DNA of 64,000 nt from Strigamia acuminata (GCA_949358305.1 OX442316.1:4216001-4280000), one strand, 5' to 3'. Positions 46,701 to 57,722 are shown, counted from the stretch's first letter. The notes: generated by a model not told the origin, from the letters alone. Made by a program: numbers and translations.

Positions 46701-49700
46701 GCCCATCAACTTTTATTTTATTTTATTTTATTTTATTTTTTTATTTTTTTATTTTCACAAAAAAAATAAATAAAAATAAAACGAGAAATAGAATGATTAA
46801 TGCTTCCATTTTTATGTGATACAAACTCCAATTTTCTTATCAAACTCTGCCCGGAGGATTTTGCAGCAAACACAGAGTGGGGAACATGAAGGAAGCGAAA
46901 ACATTCCCGGGTCGAATGCGTGAGTGTGCAACTTCGTTGAAACGAGGCTGCCTGTCTTAAAACACGTGCCACAAGCCGATATTTCCGGCGTCTTCTTCCC
47001 ACATGCACATTGCATTTGCACGCATGCGCAAAAGGCGCAGGATGGCGACTCAAGAGGACCCTGCTACAGTCCCCGAGGTCGCGCGTTTTGGCTTGACATC
47101 TGTGTGGCTGCCCATCCTAATTGGCGCCCTTTTCTCGTACCTGTTTACCTTGCGGGACGTCAGACAGGTAGACAGTTGAAAAAATACTTGTCTTGCAACG
47201 CCCGACCTTGAATTGGGGGTTACCATTATCTAACGGCGAATTTTTGATTTATTTTTGTGGTTTTTTGTTTTGATGTTTGTTGTTTTTTCCTTGCAGAAAT
47301 CGACGAGTAAAGATGGAGAGATTAAAAAGAGAGAAAAGTAAGTTTTTTGTCGTCGCGGAATGTATTTTTAACTCGTCCGGGGAAGCGTTTTAGGGTTAGA
47401 AATAAAAATAAACAGATTTGGGTGTTTTTGTTTATGAATTTCGACGTTATCTGCCGGTGGATTGAAAAGTTTGAGGTTTTATCTTTGATGGTTGAGGTGG
47501 AAAAAAGTGGAAATCAAGTCTGTGTAGCCATTGGGAATGAATTCCAGGCTTTAATCTGTTGGTTTATAGTTTTTATTGCTTTCCACATGAGGTATTTAGA
47601 ATGGGAGATTGAAATTTTGAAATTTTGAATGTTTTGATAAATGGCACACTCGTTTGTGCGGAGATAAAATGGAATAAATATTTGGGTTTTTTTTGGATAG
47701 AAAGGAGTTTAATCTGATGATTTTACACATTTTTTAAGTGGGTTGAGTCAGATTATTGTTTGTTTGGTCTGGTAATCTGGTTTGTGTTTAGAGAAATTGT
47801 TTTGTCTGGTGGATATTGAATTAGTTGTTAGGGTTATGAGTTTGAGAAATTGAAGTTGAAATTTCATGAATTAAAGATTGGGGAAATGTATATAGCCACT
47901 TAAAATGCTAATTTAATGATGGGTTTTTTTTTTTTGGTTGGGAATTTTTAAACTTTAAATGGCATGCACATTGGTTGTTTTTTTTTTTTTTTTTTTGGTG
48001 TTGTTGTTGTTGGTCGTATTTAAATCTTTCAACCAAGTGAGACGAATTTTTTTGTTGGAATTAATGGGTATGGTTGTGGATTTAACTGAATTTTAATGAA
48101 AAAAGTTTTGGGTTTTGGATAATTGATTAGATGGATTGGAAATATTGTCGTTTTGATTAGATTAATTGAGAGTTTTGTCGAAATTTACTAGAAACGTTTA
48201 GGAATTGATCAAAATTTAGAAGAAAAAATTAAAATTTATCAAAATTTGTTTGAAAAAATGAGAAATTGATCAAAATTTATTTGAAAAAATTAGAAATTTT
48301 TCAAAATTCAGTAGAAAATATTAGAAATTTATCAAAATTCAATAGAAAATATTAGAAATTTATCAAAATTTATTCGGAAAAATTAGAAATTTATCAAAAT
48401 TTATTCGAAAAAATTACAAATTTATCAAAATTTATTCGAAAAAATTAGAAATTTGTCAAATTTACTAAAAGAAATTAGAAATTTATCAAAAATTACTACA
48501 AACATTGAGAAATTTATCAAAAATTACTAAAACATTGAGAAATTTATCAAAAATTACTAAAACATTGAGAAATTTATCAAAAATTACTAAAAACATTGAG
48601 AAATTTATCAAAATTTACTAGAAATATGAGAAATATATCAAAATATAGTACAAACATTGATAAATAAATCAAAATTTACTATAAGTATTGAGAGTTGAGT
48701 ATAAAATGCAGTAGTTTTCGAATAGCCGTTCCAATTCTCCACAGCACGTCAATTTTTGCTTGTTAACTTTAACAAGGGTGGTCAGGGTTGACAGATTAGC
48801 CTCGCCGACCTTTGATCCGGTGAAAGGGTTGAGGTGAGCTGTCCATCTGGCTCCCACATGAACCCAGGTGAACGGAGGCCAAGGGGACGCCTCGGGGGAC
48901 CAGACGCCTCCCCCTCATATCAAAAACTCATCCTCAACACTCAACACAACATTCCCATTTTTTTCCTTCCCTCAATCCGAACAATAAACGACAAATCAAA
49001 GCGGAAATTCAAAATATGCCACCGCGTCACCAGCCTGCACCCCTGCCCCCCCCCCCCGCACCCCTGCAGTCACGGCTCATGGGTTGGGTCTCCGAGGTCG
49101 CGTGCCTTGCGTCCTTGGGTCTCGAATTGACGCACGTTCTAATATTTTATGTTTGTATTTATAATTCTAGTTCGACCTCGTGTCGCCCGGACGCCAAAAA
49201 TTCGCGTCCGCCCGAACGACCTCCGAAACGCCTACACTTGAACCGGTCGACGCCGAGAGAGGAGACGCCGCCGCCGCCCCCTTTGCTGCCGCGTGCGGGG
49301 GCGTCGTTGGCGTCGGCGAGGGCCGCGTTGGTCATCCCGAACGATGAGGACGTGGAGGACCAGGAGTTGTTGAGCATCGAGGAGTCGGCGCGTCAGTTGA
49401 GGAATCTCGAGCCGCCAGCTGGTGTGCAGAGGCCGCCACCGCCCAGTTTGGAGGGGGAAAGGGAAAGGGAAAGGGAGGAAGGTGATTTATCGAGGGGATC
49501 GACGCCGGAGCTGCCGTTACCGCCGCCTCCGCTGAGGACGGATGAGGTGGTGCTGGAGAGTGATGAGCCGCTGCCGCCGCCTCCGACGCCTAATGAAGTC
49601 AAGAGGATTATTAAGTCGTCGATAACTGATGGGAATGATGAGCTCGTTTCTCAGAGGTTTGAATATTTTTCTGCTTTTTTTATGTTTATTTTGATGGTTT

Positions 49701-52700
49701 TGGTTGGGAACACACAGGATTTGGTCGAAATTATTTGGGAAAAGTTATAATTTTGTCGAAATTAATTGGGAAATGTCATGATTTGGTCGAAATTAATTGA
49801 GAAAAGTCATGATTTGGTCGCAATTAATGGGGAAAGATCTTAATTTGGTCGAAATTAATTGGGAAAAGTCATGATTTGGTCGAAATTAATTGTAAAAAGT
49901 CTTAATTTTGTCGAAATTAATTGGGAAAAGTCATAATTTTGTCGAAATTAATTGGGAAAAGTCGAAATTAATAGAGAAAAGTCTTAATTTTGTAGAAATT
50001 AATTGGGAAAAGTCATAATTTTGTCGAATTTTGTCGAAATTAATTGGGAAAAGTCATAATTTTGTCGAATTTTGTCGAAATTAATTGAGAAAAGTCATAA
50101 TTTTGTCGAATTTTGTCGAAATTAATTGGGAAAAGTCGAAATTAATAGAGAAAAGTCTTAATTTTGTAGAAATTAATTGGGAAAAGTCATAATTTTGTCG
50201 AATTTTGTCGAAATTAATTGGGAAAAGTCATAATTTTGTCGAATTTTGTCGAAATTAATTGAGAAAAGTCATAATTTTGTCGAATTTTGTCGAAATTAAT
50301 TGGGAAAAGTCATAATTTTGTCGAATTTTGTGGTGTATTATTAGCACAAGGAATTGTTAGTGTGATTGTTAGAGTCAAATTTATGATTGTATTGTTTATG
50401 AATACAATCACTGATGTCAGCATGTAGCTTCCATATTTTCTCGTTAGTAACGGTTGGCGAGGTAATTAAACAATAAAGGATTACACTTTTATTAGAGAGT
50501 GTAAGAGGACAGACTCTCTTTTAAAATTCGATGCGAATTTTTTTTTTAGTTTGTGCTCAAAACCAATGAGAAAATGTCAATTTTATCAATAATATTATCA
50601 ATAGTTTTATCAATTCTTCCAAAATCCATTCCAAACTAACGAAACACATCAATTTCTTCGAAACCAAATGGAAAAAAACCAAAATTCAACGAAAAAATTA
50701 AAATTCCACTCAATTGATCTCATCATAAATTTTTTTTCCCTTGAAAAAAAGAAGAAAAAAAATTCCACCATTTAATCCTTTAATCGGTTTATCAACACTG
50801 TAAATTCTCGCGAGGATGATCAAAAACCTCAACTTTAATAGCCCTACAATTTAAAAATTAAAACCAAATCCAAATAAAAATTCCCAGCCCGAAATCCACA
50901 CATAAAAATTAGAAGAAACAAAAAAAATCTCCTAAAAATCAAATGACTCATTTATTTAAAATAAAAAATATTTTTTCCTCCTATTACAAACTTCGTAAAC
51001 AGAAATTTAATTTTGCAATCGGCGCGTTGGATGACCCGCCCGCGAGGAAATGACGTCGCGGGAAGGATGAAGCAAATTCCGGCCGCAATTCCGTGTCTGA
51101 TGTATTAATAGTAAAGAAACAACGTCCATTGAAAGGAAAATAACAAGGAGGGGCCTTGGAATTTAAGTGGGAGCAGGTGTTTTTCTTTTTTCTCCTTAAT
51201 TTGTTGTATAAAAGAAGGAATTTGACGCGTGAATAAGCCTGAAAACCGTTGCCAACGATAACGATTTCCTTCCCTCACAACCCGCAGCTGGTCTCATTCC
51301 TGCAGCTGCCCTTTGGTCGCCATGACGACCCACATCTGTTTAGTTTACTCTTCACTTGAGCTGTCGTTTTGTTTTGACTTGTAGACCGTCGATGGGTTAA
51401 ACGGGGTGAAATCGGACATTTTTGGTGAGGAATTTTGCTTGAAAAAGTTTTTAATTGGATGTGAGAAGTTGCTCAACAACTCCGCTGTTTATTTATAATT
51501 TTTTATTTGTTTGAAAAAAGAAAAAAAGTTTTTTTAAAGTGGCTAAATGGGCGTTGGCCAGCACATGAATGACTTTCTTTGAAATGTTTACAAGGGCAGC
51601 CAATTTATTTTATCTTGAATTAATTTGTTTTTATTTTTTTATATTCAATTACAGCTTGATTTATCCAAAGGATTCCTACATGTCGTATAGAAGCGAACGA
51701 CAGCCGGCGAGACATGGGTTCGACGGTAACTACCACAGGACATCGCCGGAGATGATAAATACTGATGGGGAAATGAATCAGTTGCCAAATTTATCACCCA
51801 CAGGTATGCTTAGTAAGTCCAAGTTGATTTTGTATTGAAAAAAAAATAATTCACTTTAAACCCTCTTTTAACCCCGGCTTATTTTGACGACGTCCTGTTT
51901 GGGCCGTCGACAAGTTCAAACCATACATTGAATGTTCTGAATGTTCTGAATCCTCTGGTTTGTAGAGGACGTGCGTTAGGATGTGGAGAAATGTCGACAT
52001 TGTTCGATATTATCGGGAATCTGTGATAGGAAATCAGAATTTCGCAACGAAAAGTTGATAATTACAACGTCGAAGGGGGAAATGGTGCGCATGAATTAGA
52101 GTAATGGAAATAGAATTAAATGAGATTTTTTATTTATCTATTTATGTATGGTAATGTTATAATCCTGGGACAATTCTGACCTGGCATTGTCCTGCATTCT
52201 GGTTCCTGCACTTGCTCTAGTTTTGTCTTTTTAATATGTAGCCTGCATTGCTTCCTAAACCGCATTATTTTCAATATATGAATTAACCTAGCAAGATTTT
52301 ATATTAATTTATTAATTTAATTAATTTTTTTTTTTTAATTTTTTTTTTTTTTAGCTTGGGAAAAGAAACACAACATCGGTCTCCGCGGCCCGACCGTAGT
52401 TTACAAATCGACGGACATTAAAGCGGCAAACGCACAAAAACCGTACATGCCTACACGCGTAGCAAGCGACGAGCTTACGAACGGAATGCAGAACGAACAT
52501 CGAGGAAAACTAGTCTCCAATCACGAGAAAACCACCAAAGAAAAGAACGAAATGCGAAACGACGACTGGCGATACGCTTCGGAATGCAGTTTGGAATCGC
52601 GCGTGAACGGCAACTCGCCGTTACGTTCTTCCATCGCTTCGTCCACGACTTCGTCCACGGTTTCGTCCCTAGATGGTCTGGAGTCGCCGCCTCCTAGTCT

Positions 52701-54596
52701 TGGATCTAAACAGGGTTTGTTGGAAGATGGCGGAATGGTGGAGCAGCAAAAGAGTCAACTAGAGGTGACCTCGCACACCACGCCATCGGTTAATAAAGTC
52801 GGACAAACGTGGAGACAACAAGAGGCCGAATGCGAGCTTCTGAGTAAAGATTTGGCGCAGCAACTTCCGGAAGAGGAGAAAGCTTTGCAAGCTTTGTTAG
52901 GTAGATATTTTTTGTGCTAATTTATGTTAATTTATTTAATAATAAAATAAAATTTGTATTTTAGTTCCCTGCCAGCTGAAAACCACAGCTGATTACATGC
53001 AAGGGTTGTTTGAAGTGAGTACAGCGTCCAGGCGCTCTGCGAATAGAGCGAGGCTTAATCCTGGATCGTCGCCGCCATTTGCAGCGGAGATTGCCAAAAG
53101 GTAATGAATTTGTGATTGTAATAGTGTTGGGATTAATTTAATTTTTTTTTGGGTTTTAGGTCTCTTCAAAAGGCTGTTCTTCCCGCTGATTCCGCGTATT
53201 ATACGACTTCGGAGAGTAAAGCGAGGTTTCTTACGCGTTATAGTAAAGATGTGAAGCAGGCGAAGAATATGGAGGATGATACGATGGATGTAGGCAAAAA
53301 GAAGGTATTTTCGTTTGGAATGATTTTGAATAGATTTTTACGTTTATGTGTTGGTGTATATTTTGTTGGTTGTTTGTTGATAAGGGTTAGGTAACGGTTT
53401 TTAGATAAATGATTTTATCAGATTTTTATAATCGGGATTGTTATCACGTATTTTATCATTTTTCTAAGTTTAACATATCCTGTTGCTTATCCTTGATGAT
53501 TTTGAAATTTTGAACTAGAAAAGTATTTTTTTTACAGTACTCTACACTGGGTTGACAGATTTGAGTCAGCAGTGGTGGAGAGTCCAATTTTTTCTTTAAA
53601 AAAATTTGAATGTTATGTGAAAAATTTGATTTTTACGTGAAAAGTTTGAATTTTACGTGAAAAATTTGATTTTTACGTGAAAAATTTGATTTTTAGGTGA
53701 AAAATTTGATTTTTACGTGAAAAATTTGATTTTTACGTGAAAAATTTGATTTTTACGTGAAAAATTTGATTTTTACGTGAAAAATTTGATTTTTACGTGA
53801 AAAATTTGATTTTTACGTGAAAAATTTGATTTTTACGTGAAAAATTTTAAAAATTTGAATTTCACTTGAAAAATTTGAATTTCACTTGAAAAATTCGATT
53901 TTCACGTGAAAAATTCGAATTTTACGTGTATATTTTTAAATATTTACATTTAAAAAATTGAGTATTAACGTGAAAATGTTATTTTTCTAAAGGAGGACCT
54001 AGTGACGAGTATCGGACGGAAGTTAGACATTTTAAGGACAGAGCAATTGATCATTCAAGAGGAGATCAGCGCCAACCAAGAATTGGGACGTTCCGTAACC
54101 AACAGGGTGGAGAAATTAGCTAAATCAAACGAATACGAAAAATTCAAACTACACGTTGAAGAAATTGATAAGATCACAAGTTTACTGCTGGGATTATCTG
54201 GTCGTTTAGCGCGTGCTGAGAACGCACTCATGGATCTTGCTGACGAAAGCAGCAAAGAGGACAGAGTAAGCACAAATTCGAACAAAAACTTAAATTGATT
54301 ATTAATTTTATTTATTTGTTCTACGAAAACAGGAAGTGATCAAAGCTAAACGCGACAAATTATTCGAACAACACGAGGAAGCTAAACGCCTCAAGGAAAA
54401 CATTGACAGACGGAGCCTTCAGGTGTCCAACTTCCTCCATAATTATCTTTCATCCGAAGAGTACGCGGACTACGACCATTTTATCAAAATGAAATCAAAA
54501 CTTTTGATCGACTCGCGGGAGATCGACGACAAAATCAAATTAGGCGAGGAACAGATGATGGCGCTTAAAAACAATTTGGGGAATTCCCCCTTGTGA
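39395..54596 (+). CDS. Shroom: Shroom, shared coding body with C-terminal ASD2 domain
   Basis: Shroom binds F-actin and recruits Rho kinase to apical junctions, driving apical constriction. Shared exons: 39395-39994, 43987-46096, 47297-47337, 49171-49656, 51655-51803, 52355-52900, 52965-53100, 53160-53304, 53993-54265 and 54333-54596; every junction keeps phase, giving about 1,580 residues before the alternative N-terminus. The 2.1-kb exon is Ser/Pro-rich and low-complexity with PPxY motifs at 39921, 44672, 44970 and 44990. The last three exons form the ASD2 coiled coil that binds Rho kinase (EDLVTSIGRKLDILRTEQ, LLLGLSGRLARAEN, SSEEYADYDHFIKMKSKLL, DDKIKLGEEQMMAL), closely like Drosophila Shroom. 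No PDZ domain is visible, as in the fly protein. AATAAA for the 3' end is probably at 55128. GC-rich exons contrast with AT-rich introns. Confidence 0.92.
39995..43741. other. Shroom: Shroom intron with promoter-like 3' half
   Basis: G/T-rich just after the exon (40040-40370), then an array (41830-42200), A/C-rich (42250-42540), then CpG-rich (42900-43740). A TGACGTCA lies at 42935-42942 and a strong donor GAG|GTAAGT at 43214. The frame leading into that donor in the needed phase is closed by a stop nine bases before it, so at most this is a non-coding first exon. Confidence 0.45.
41830..42200. repeat. 33-bp minisatellite
   Basis: Units AAATAAAAATAAAAATAATT + TTTTTCTAATT, about eleven copies. 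Confidence 0.85.
43742..43806 (+). CDS. Shroom: Candidate alternative first exon of Shroom (g)
   Basis: ATGGCG at 43742 gives MASFYRPRLSSPGHVSWPLTL plus GA, ending at TTGA|GTGAGG. GA+T = Asp joins the large exon at 43987 in frame (SKSGYQTTG). The intron would be 180 bp. An isoform starting here would skip exon 39395-39994 and its PPAY motif. Confidence 0.35.
46097..47041. other. Shroom: Shroom intron with promoter-like 3' end
   Basis: G/T-rich to about 46470 with repeated words TGCATTTTTGCAC and AAAGTG; an ATTTTATTTTATTTTATTTT run at 46716-46740; then a CpG-richer segment with an NRF1-type CGCATGCGCA at 47021-47030. Confidence 0.5.
47042..47167 (+). CDS. Shroom: Candidate alternative first exon of Shroom (h), with a hydrophobic segment
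   Basis: The ATG at 47042 lies 12 bp after an NRF1-type site (CGCATGCGCA) in GGATGGCGAC. It opens 42 codons, MATQEDPATVPEVARFG then SVWLPILIGALFSYLFTL then RDVRQ, ending at ACAG|GTAGAC in phase 0, exactly the phase of the next shared exon at 47297. The hydrophobic run could be a membrane anchor or signal. An isoform from here would keep only the C-terminal, ASD2-containing part of Shroom. Confidence 0.42.
47338..49015. other. Shroom: Shroom intron
   Basis: Strongly G/T-rich at 47640-48120 with T tracts (47929 and 47979), then an array, then a GC-rich, increasingly A/C-rich segment from 48690. The stretch 48770-48840 is an open frame ending at GAG|GTGAGC in a compatible phase but lacks an ATG, so I do not call it. 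Confidence 0.45.
48125..48690. repeat. 31-bp minisatellite
   Basis: Units AGAAATTTATCAAAATTTA + TTCGAAAAAATT, cleanest at 48350-48460, drifting to AAAATTACTAAAACATTGAG on the right. Confidence 0.88.
49016..49170 (+). CDS. Shroom: Possible unspliced 5' extension of a Shroom exon (alternative start)
   Basis: An ATG at 49016 reads without a stop through MPPRHQPAPLPPPPAPLQSR and on across the acceptor into the shared exon at 49171 in the same frame. A transcript initiating near 48990, where the sequence changes to A/C-rich, would make a shorter protein without splicing. The Pro-rich start matches the character of the exon, but the frame may be chance. Confidence 0.25.
49657..51654. other. Shroom: Shroom intron
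   Basis: Begins with the 31-bp array, continues A/C-rich from 50560 to 51000, then contains a GC-richer segment (51010-51420, TGACGTCGCGGGAAGG) that could be another promoter. No acceptable first exon was found there. Confidence 0.45.
49730..50335. repeat. 31-bp minisatellite with a 174-bp higher-order repeat
   Basis: Unit TTTGTCGAAATTAATTGGGAAAAGTCATAA and variants. A longer block starting GTCGAAATTAATAGAGAAAA occurs at 49961 and again at 50135 with the same order of variant units, i.e. a 174-bp second-level duplication. Confidence 0.9.
51804..52354. other. Shroom: Shroom intron, nothing found
   Basis: AT-rich intron; CCTGCA/CCTGGC words at 52160-52250 and a T-rich acceptor tract at 52324-52350. 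Confidence 0.6.
53600..53935. repeat. 20-bp minisatellite
   Basis: Units GTGAAAAATTTGATTTTTAC, about fifteen copies, virtually identical at 53680-53840, in the Shroom intron 53305-53992. Confidence 0.92.
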
Positions 54597-55482
54597 CCAC
54601 AAGATGAAATACTCTGTAACGTGTGACCAATTTTTGTTGTTTTTTTACGTTGGGGGGCGGGGGAATGAATATTAACATTATTATTATTATTTTTTTAAAT
54701 ATTCAATTTTATTATGGATCCACCAAAACGTGCCTTATGATTTCAAGGAGCGGTGTGTCGTGATAAGGAATTTGTGATACGGAAAGAAAAATGTTATTAT
54801 TTTTTTTTTTTTTTTGAAAAAAAAAAATATATGAATTTAGTATGAAAAATGTTAGAATTTTTGTTCGTTTCATATCATTTATAATGTTACATTAAATTAT
54901 GTTGCGATTATTTTTTTGTATAAATTTTCCGGTCTTACCTTGTCCCGGGTTTTTATTTTTATTTTTTCGTTTTTCAATGTTTGTTCGGTCCAGTTTATGG
55001 TTAGTCAGCCTAGGGCAATGATTGTTTTTGAGAAATCTTTTTTTGTTTTCTATTAGTTTTTATTATTATTATTATTATTATTATTTTTTATTTAAAACAA
55101 AGCTTCAAAGGTAGATTAAATTTTGTAAATAAAAAAAATGTGTTTTTATCTTTATGATGATTCGAAGTGTTTTATTCTTTGTCAAATTTTCCCTACAAAT
55201 TTGTTGTAGATTTTTATAATAATATATTAATGTCAATCAAATATTAGATATTTTTTTTTAGTTTGGATACTTCCTGATGTTGCAATCACAGATGAATCAG
55301 ATCCACGAACAATATGTGATCCACTCTCATTTTATTATTGAAGTCAATCACTATTAATAATAATTTTAATCAATTCCACACAGTAACATCAACCAAATTA
55401 CAAAACAAATCAACAGATTTATAGAAAAAAATCATCAGTTTATCTTAATTCTGTCTGAAATTTCATAAGACATAATTTATAT
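54597..55482. other. Shroom 3' untranslated region and convergent intergenic DNA
   Basis: The 3' region of Shroom with AATAAA at 55128-55133, followed by AT-rich DNA up to the stop of the - strand gene at 55483. No further gene. Confidence 0.6.
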
Positions 55483-55854
55483 TTAAATATCTTTGCACTC
55501 CGATGACCTTTTTAGACTCGGCTTTGTATAGAGGGATTGAAAAGTCGTTATAAGTGCAGACAGTTTGGCTGGCACTTGCTTCACCCTTGCGTAAACACGC
55601 AGTGCTTTGAATCCGTTTATTGCGACGTGAAACACTCTGTTTTCCACCATCTGCACGGCGGAACGTCCGTACAATATGATGTGCCAGCACGCGAAAAACA
55701 GTACAATACTCATATAAGTGTTGCGGAACCAAGCCACCAGTCGACCACACACGCCATTGTTTTCTTCATCACACTCTGTGGGTTCATCCGGTTCGAGCAA
55801 TGCAGCAGAATCATCGTCGTAGTTATCTATTTCGACGGTTACTGACCGTGCCAT
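55483..55854 (-). CDS. Small single-pass membrane protein, unrecognised (123 aa)
   Basis: The frame opens MARSVTVEIDNYDDD, has an acidic N-terminal third (ALLEPDEPTECDEENN), then a hydrophobic segment (MSIVLFFACWHIILYG, about residues 49-64) and a basic C-terminal part (VYARVKQVPAKL ... KPSLKRSSE). The layout suggests a type II or tail-proximal membrane protein. A 68-bp intron with good splice sites (donor after 55973, acceptor before 55904, on the - strand) lies in the probable 5' untranslated region, which supports a real transcript. I recognise no family. Confidence 0.55.
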   Translation of the reverse strand: MARSVTVEIDNYDDDSAALLEPDEPTECDEENNGVCGRLVAWFRNTYMSIVLFFACWHIILYGRSAVQMVENRVFHVAINGFKALRVYARVKQVPAKLSALITTFQSLYTKPSLKRSSECKDI

Positions 55855-56235
55855 TACATTTTAGGTAATTTGTGTATTGTCTGGGCGTGCATTATGAATC
55901 GAACCTGCGGTTAAATGTATTTGAATTAGATTTTTCCACTTAATTTGGATGTTAATGAGATTATTCACTTACTGGTGAACCGAGATGTTCAAAAGTATTC
56001 CATGTGTGCAGGAAATTTATTGTGTTTGTGGTTCGCCTTTGGAACAAGGAATATAAAAGCACACAGCTGTAGACTATTAATTTATACGCCTACACGTGCA
56101 GTCGTTTGTGACGTGTAATTGAATATAAATGTAATTTGAAAGGTGGAATTGTATTTTTTTTAATGTGAATAAACCTGATATCCGCATAACTGATCTTTCG
56201 TCTCAAAAAATTATTTATTGACAATTTCGGGGCAA

Positions 56236-56523
56236 TCAGAAAAATATATTGATGAAAATGTCCAGTATTGCATTGGTTAAAGTTCCAAATAAGTTCCAAA
56301 TGAAACGAGTTATCACGAAAAAACGTTCAGAGCCTTGCGTTAAATGAGTCTGGATGTCGTTGGAATCATCGTAAGGAAGTGGATTGTCGTTTTCAGCAAT
56401 AATCAGGTGAAAGCAGAAGTACAGAGTGACTACCAACTCTTTGGAAAAGAAGTTAAGCAAAATATGAAGCAAATTCAAGTGATTTTAAAGGTATAAACAC
56501 AAACAATACTTACTAGAATTCAT
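56236..56523 (-). CDS. Short secreted or membrane protein, unrecognised (about 70 aa)
   Basis: Two exons on the - strand: 56514-56523 (ATGAATTCTA, donor GTAAGT) and 56236-56438 (acceptor TTTTCCAAAG). Spliced, the start reads MNSKLVVTLYFCFHLIIA, a convincing signal peptide. Without splicing the same frame gives a different N-terminus (MNLLHILLNFF). The mature part has an acidic patch (ENDNPLPYDDSND), then a hydrophobic, aromatic C-terminus (FIWNLFGTLTNAILDIFINIFF). It is unrecognised. It lies 0.4 kb upstream of the similarly oriented gene at 55483. Confidence 0.5.
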
Positions 56524-57578
56524 GGTGGATGGAAATGTGATGTTTTATTAGCTCTGAGGGAATCAGAATTCAATTATTCTGATCTTTGTGTTTTATTATT
56601 TATTTAAACAAAAGACAAACAAGTGGCTAAAATGGTGTCATTGCTTTATCTTGCCAATTAATTCGATTGCAACGATACACTTTATCTTTGTGTAACTGCT
56701 GGATGAATGAATAGAAATTTGAGTCTTAATTGTAAACCAGAAATTGAAAATCTATATATATATACATATTTATATTTATTTTAGAAAGATGGAAATTCGT
56801 TTATGTGCAAGTGCAAAATCATGGTGCAGTTGTGTTGTCATGCTCAATACGTACAGTATTACTGAGGAAAATAATAGATGTTTTTACAAAAGAAAGAAAA
56901 AAAAAACAGATTTATTTCAATTTATATAATGCCAATTGTGTTTCAACAGCATACAGAGTGTTTTCGTCGTTTGGATGTTAACAGATCTTGTTTCTAAAAA
57001 CACTTATTTTACACGTTGTAGCAATGATTTTCTGATTTACACTTGATTTACACGAAAAGAAATGATTTACACGTCAAACAGGTGATTTAAAGAGATTTTG
57101 AACGGATTTTGCCAAACCCACTAAAAAACAAATTTCCATCAATACAAAGTCCACTTTCAAAAAAGTGTAACATCAGTCATCAGATGAAAATTAAAAACAA
57201 ACAAAAACACTTGAAATTCCTTCCTTTATTCCAGGCACAAAATAGCAAAATAACATTCAAAAATTACATAAAAAACTTCCTTTAAAGAAATACGATTTTC
57301 TTTTTGTGAGCCAAGAACTCGAGTACAGTCTGTTATTCGGTGGTACCGTCCTGTGGCTACCCGCTCGTATCAGTGTATTGTGGGAAGGCGTCACTAATGG
57401 CCGCTACATTTTGAAAAACATCAGCGTCGTCCCAAAAGCCGTAAATCCGTAATATAAGATTTTATGAGGTTTGTGTTGGTGTGCAATGAAACATTTCGAT
57501 TCTTTATGAACGAAAGTGTAACTTTGGACAACATCGAGTTGTTGGTTGCCCTGAAATGTCATTTTCACTTTTCGGCTG

Positions 57579-57722
57579 AAGTACACTTTACGGGCGACTC
57601 GACCCGACCCACGTTATCTGAAGTTACTCGCCGGTGGAAATTTCAACGAAACTTCTTGGTTAGGTGAGGTTAGGTTAGGTTAGGGCAATTGGGTCGAGTC
57701 GAGTCTCTCGTAAAGTGTACTT
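57579..57722. mobile_element. MITE-like element with imperfect 32-bp terminal inverted repeats
   Basis: Left end AAGTACACTTTACGGGCGAC (57579 on) and right end CTCTCGTAAAGTGTACTT (to 57722) are imperfect inverted copies that extend inward to CTCGACCCGACCC and GGGTCGAGTCGAG. The 144-bp element has no coding capacity. Its interior includes the (TTAGG)n tract. I did not find a certain target-site duplication. Confidence 0.55.
57658..57685. repeat. Short interstitial (TTAGG)n tract
   Basis: GGTTAGGTGAGGTTAGGTTAGG and on, about four to five units of the arthropod telomere motif, inside the inverted-repeat element. Confidence 0.7.

Noticed and set aside
48669-48857. - strand frame (AHLNPFTGSKVGEANL) and the + strand frame without ATG in the same place
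   Set aside because: It looked coding-like on both strands, but has no ATG in the compatible + frame and no neighbours or recognised family on the - strand.
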